Of a stretch of 27,262 nucleotides of DNA, positions 25,091-27,262 are shown one piece after another. Origin of the DNA: CAZIKB01 sp964539665 (GTDB taxonomy: Bacteria; Zhuqueibacterota; Zhuqueibacteria; Oceanimicrobiales; Oceanimicrobiaceae). Where the stretch lies: positions 1-27,262 of the forward strand of contig CAZIKB010000089.1 in the NCBI GenBank assembly GCA_964539665.1, given 5' to 3'. The notes under the pieces were generated by a model. The model worked only from the letters and a program-made list of their open reading frames with translations. It was not told the DNA's origin and did no database searches. The translations under genes and the position numbers were made by a program. Within the stretch, counting starts at the first letter, position 1. Every line of letters begins with the position of its first letter.

Positions 25091-25969
25091 ATGAATTCAA
25101 TTAGACACTGGCTTTCCGCTTTTCGATTGCGAACTTTACCTCTCGCAACTGCCAGCATTTCTTTAGGTTCTTTCCTGGCAGCATCTGAAAACAGGTTTCA
25201 ATGGCAAACAGCCATCCTCTGTTTTTTGACCGCGGTCATTTTACAAATCCTTTCCAATCTCGCCAACGATTACGGCGACAGTTTGCATGGCGCGGATAGT
25301 AAACACCGAAAGGGTCCTGACAGAGCTGTGCAATCGGGTAAGATTTCAAAAACTGCTATGCGCAATGCGCTTATTTTGTTCGTCTTGCTGGCGTTAACTG
25401 TTGGATATTTCTTAATAAGAGAAGATAGTGTGATTTTCTATGCTTTGGGTCTGTTAGCTATAATTGCGGCCATAGCCTATACAATTGGTCCGAGCCCGTA
25501 TGGCTACGCCGGCTTTGGTGATGTTTTTGTGCTGATTTTTTTCGGAGTTATCGGCGTCTTCGGTTCATACTATCTCCAGACACATAATTTTAATTTTCAA
25601 ATATTATTTCCTGCATTCGCCTGCGGTTTATTTTGCGTTGCAGTTTTAAACATCAACAACATTCGGGATCTGCAGTCCGATAAGTTAGCTGGAAAAAATA
25701 CTATTCCGGTAAGGTTGGGGGAGAAAAAAGCACGTATTTATCACTGGCTGCTTTTAGTGACTGGCCTGGGTTGTGCGCTTATTTTCACATTTTTAAATTA
25801 CAACAGTGCCTGGCAGTTCTTGTTTCTAATTAATATCCCATTATTATTTATCAATGGATATGGCATTTCACTAAAATTTGAGGCGGCTGAATTAGATCCT
25901 TATTTAAAACAAATGGCCATCATTACCCTGTTGTTTAGCTTCAGTTTCGGCGTGGGGATCCTGTTTTGA
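25091..25969 (+). CDS. menA: 1,4-dihydroxy-2-naphthoate polyprenyltransferase
   Basis: Integral membrane UbiA-superfamily enzyme that attaches the polyprenyl tail to DHNA with loss of CO2, giving demethylmenaquinone. The 292-residue protein has about eight or nine hydrophobic helices and both Asp-rich motifs that hold Mg-diphosphate: N59-D60-x2-D63 (followed by SLHGADSKHRKGPDRAVQSG) and N-N-I-R-D193-x3-D197 with KNTIPVRLG after it. The opening WLSAFRLRTLPLATASI is typical of MenA rather than UbiA. It overlaps menC by 4 bases. Confidence 0.96.
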   Translation: MNSIRHWLSAFRLRTLPLATASISLGSFLAASENRFQWQTAILCFLTAVILQILSNLANDYGDSLHGADSKHRKGPDRAVQSGKISKTAMRNALILFVLLALTVGYFLIREDSVIFYALGLLAIIAAIAYTIGPSPYGYAGFGDVFVLIFFGVIGVFGSYYLQTHNFNFQILFPAFACGLFCVAVLNINNIRDLQSDKLAGKNTIPVRLGEKKARIYHWLLLVTGLGCALIFTFLNYNSAWQFLFLINIPLLFINGYGISLKFEAAELDPYLKQMAIITLLFSFSFGVGILF

Positions 25970-27051
25970 ATCATTTTCGTGCTGAGTTCAAAAAATTTAC
26001 TCTCAATTTCATTAAACCAATGGGCACTTCCCGCGGTGTTTTATATGACCGCGATATTTATATTCTGGGATTGACTTACCGTGAAGCCGAAGGTAGAATC
26101 GGATTTGGTGAATGTGCTCCACTAAAAGGTCTGAGTGTTGACGATAAACCAGATTTTCAAAATAAATTGACTGAAATCTGCGGGCTTTTGAATAATGGCG
26201 CCCTGCCTTCTGATTTAGATCTCATCGATTGGCCGGCAATTAGATTTGGCCTTGAAACGGCTTTGCTCGATCTTCAAAATGGCGGGAAAAGGTGCATATT
26301 TGATACTAAGTTTTATCGGGGTTTACAGAGCATACCCATCAACGGACTTGTTGTCATGTCTGATAAAGAAGATATGCTTAATCAGGCATTTCGCAAAATT
26401 AAGCATGGTTTCATTTGTATAAAAATCAAAATTGGTGCGCTTGATTTCGATGACGAATGCGCCGTGCTTGCTGAAATCAAGAAGACTTTCCCTGCCTCCC
26501 AAATTCAGGTACGCCTGGACGCCAACGGTGCATTTGATGCCGGGACTGCCCTGGACAAACTTGAGTGCTTATCCGAATATGGCATTCATTCCATTGAACA
26601 GCCTACCAAACCAGGGCAATGGCAGGAGATGGCTAAACTTTGTGTCCAAAGTCCCATTCCCATTGCCCTGGACGAAGAACTGATTGGCTGCACGGATAGG
26701 GCTGAAAAAATAGAAATGCTGCAAGCCATTCAACCGCAATTTATTATTTTAAAACCCACGCTGTTGGGCGGGATAGGCGCCTGCTGCGAGTGGATAAACA
26801 TCGCCGACAGCTTAAACATTGAATACTGGATTACTTCAGCCCTGGAGTCGAACATCGGGCTGAATATTATCAGCCAGTGGACAGCAACTCTCCCGATAAA
26901 AATGCACCAGGGACTGGGCACCGGCCAGCTTTTCACAGAAAATTTCCGTTCGCCATTGAGAATAATAAATGGTAAACTTATCCATGCCTTTAAAAACAAG
27001 AGCGAGCCTATTAAGTCATTTGTTGATTTGAAATTAAGCGAAGGATCATGA
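25966..27051 (+). CDS. menC: o-Succinylbenzoate synthase
   Basis: Enolase-superfamily enzyme dehydrating SHCHC to o-succinylbenzoate. Active-site residues are all present: K153-x-K155 (IKIKIG), D185 (RLDANGAF), E211 (IEQPT) and D236 (ALDEEL) for Mg, and K263 (ILKPTLLGG). The start is TTG (25966), within the menA stop codon (TTGA), with GGGGA seven bases upstream; no ATG is available nearby. Length 361 is normal. The 3' end overlaps menE by ATGA. Some relatives also racemise N-acylamino acids, but the operon settles the role. Confidence 0.95.
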   Translation: MNHFRAEFKKFTLNFIKPMGTSRGVLYDRDIYILGLTYREAEGRIGFGECAPLKGLSVDDKPDFQNKLTEICGLLNNGALPSDLDLIDWPAIRFGLETALLDLQNGGKRCIFDTKFYRGLQSIPINGLVVMSDKEDMLNQAFRKIKHGFICIKIKIGALDFDDECAVLAEIKKTFPASQIQVRLDANGAFDAGTALDKLECLSEYGIHSIEQPTKPGQWQEMAKLCVQSPIPIALDEELIGCTDRAEKIEMLQAIQPQFIILKPTLLGGIGACCEWINIADSLNIEYWITSALESNIGLNIISQWTATLPIKMHQGLGTGQLFTENFRSPLRIINGKLIHAFKNKSEPIKSFVDLKLSEGS

Positions 27052-27262
27052 GCTGGTTTAAAGGTCTCACGCTGAATGGTAAATACTTTACCAGAGAATG
27101 GCTGCTGGACAATGCTGATTACCTTAGTACCGGCCAATTCACTAAACACGAGCACAAGACTCTTACTATTTGTAGTCAATGGCTGCAAGAACAGCAGGAA
27201 TTTTCCGTTCAAACTTCTGGTTCTACAGGGACGCCAAAATCCATCCACCTTACTCGCAACCA
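27048..27262 (+). CDS. menE: o-Succinylbenzoate-CoA ligase, 5' part (runs off the window)
   Basis: ATG at 27048 overlaps the menC stop by four bases and opens a frame that remains open to the window end (71 codons). The product begins MSWFKGLTLNGKYFTREWL and contains S57-G-S-T-G-T-P-K64, the phosphate-binding loop of acyl-adenylating enzymes, which comes unusually early as in short MenE proteins of Bacteroidota. MenE activates o-succinylbenzoate to its CoA thioester for MenB. The assignment rests on this motif plus operon position. Confidence 0.88.
   Translation, partial: MSWFKGLTLNGKYFTREWLLDNADYLSTGQFTKHEHKTLTICSQWLQEQQEFSVQTSGSTGTPKSIHLTRN

Noticed and set aside
26730..27248. 172-codon minus-strand frame across the menC/menE junction
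   Set aside because: Antisense to two recognised genes that keep all their motifs; a shadow frame.
1..27262. CRISPR array, rRNA, complete transposon or prophage
   Set aside because: No regularly spaced repeats, rRNA-like segments, transposase frames with inverted ends or phage structural genes were seen on reading through both strands.

Overview
This window reads as a stretch of chromosome from an AT-rich, diderm (Gram-negative type) bacterium that makes menaquinone. Diderm character rests on an apolipoprotein N-acyltransferase (Lnt) and a tripartite RND efflux locus with a lipoprotein-like adaptor. The menaquinone operon order menF-menD-menB-menA-menC-menE is an arrangement I associate with Bacteroidota and relatives. 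I therefore favour the FCB superphylum or a neighbouring lineage such as Calditrichota/KSB1; this is inference and no 16S or other marker gene is present.

Layout. (1) 1-3060 is markedly AT-rich and looks accessory: a four-helix membrane TPR protein, an unrecognised 138-residue protein and a short C-terminal relic of what may be a site-specific recombinase, all lying on the 3' side of a tRNA-Asn(GTT) gene (3061-3133, minus strand) that has its own promoter and terminator. (2) 3316-8154 holds housekeeping genes: a PHP-domain phosphoesterase, lnt, a MATE efflux pump and mutM (fpg). (3) 8210-9295 is a small AT-rich two-gene unit: a Clp-fold SDH-family serine proteinase and, 12 nt behind it with a strong ribosome binding site, a previously easy-to-miss 59-residue basic protein. 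(4) 9456-10004 encodes a zinc-ribbon NUDIX hydrolase. (5) 10215-18677, minus strand, is an RND efflux operon: adaptor, a 1289-residue permease carrying an unusual hydrophobic insertion, then a conventional 1052-residue permease, closed by a hairpin terminator. No outer-membrane TolC-type gene is present. A perfect 9-bp-arm palindrome lies in the promoter region. (6) 18992-20072: a soluble TPR protein and a small eRF1/L30e-like protein. (7) 20369-20878: a GbsR/MarR-type regulator whose sigma-70-like promoter overlaps an inverted repeat, probably its own operator. (8) 21135-27262: the men operon, tightly overlapped, running off the window inside menE.

How the genes work together. MenF, MenD, MenC, MenE, MenB and MenA supply all steps from chorismate to demethylmenaquinone except MenH (SHCHC synthase) and the DHNA-CoA thioesterase, which are not in the window. 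The adaptor and two permeases probably form one pump system, like the MdtABC arrangement, borrowing an outer-membrane channel encoded elsewhere.

The most interesting unexplained items are the hydrophobic insertion in the large RND permease, the proteinase plus 59-residue protein pair, a 29-nt sequence present twice in intergenic DNA 9.5 kb apart (27/29 identical), the tRNA-linked recombinase relic and AT-rich island, and the two inverted-repeat operators. I found no CRISPR array, complete insertion sequence, rRNA or clear prophage.
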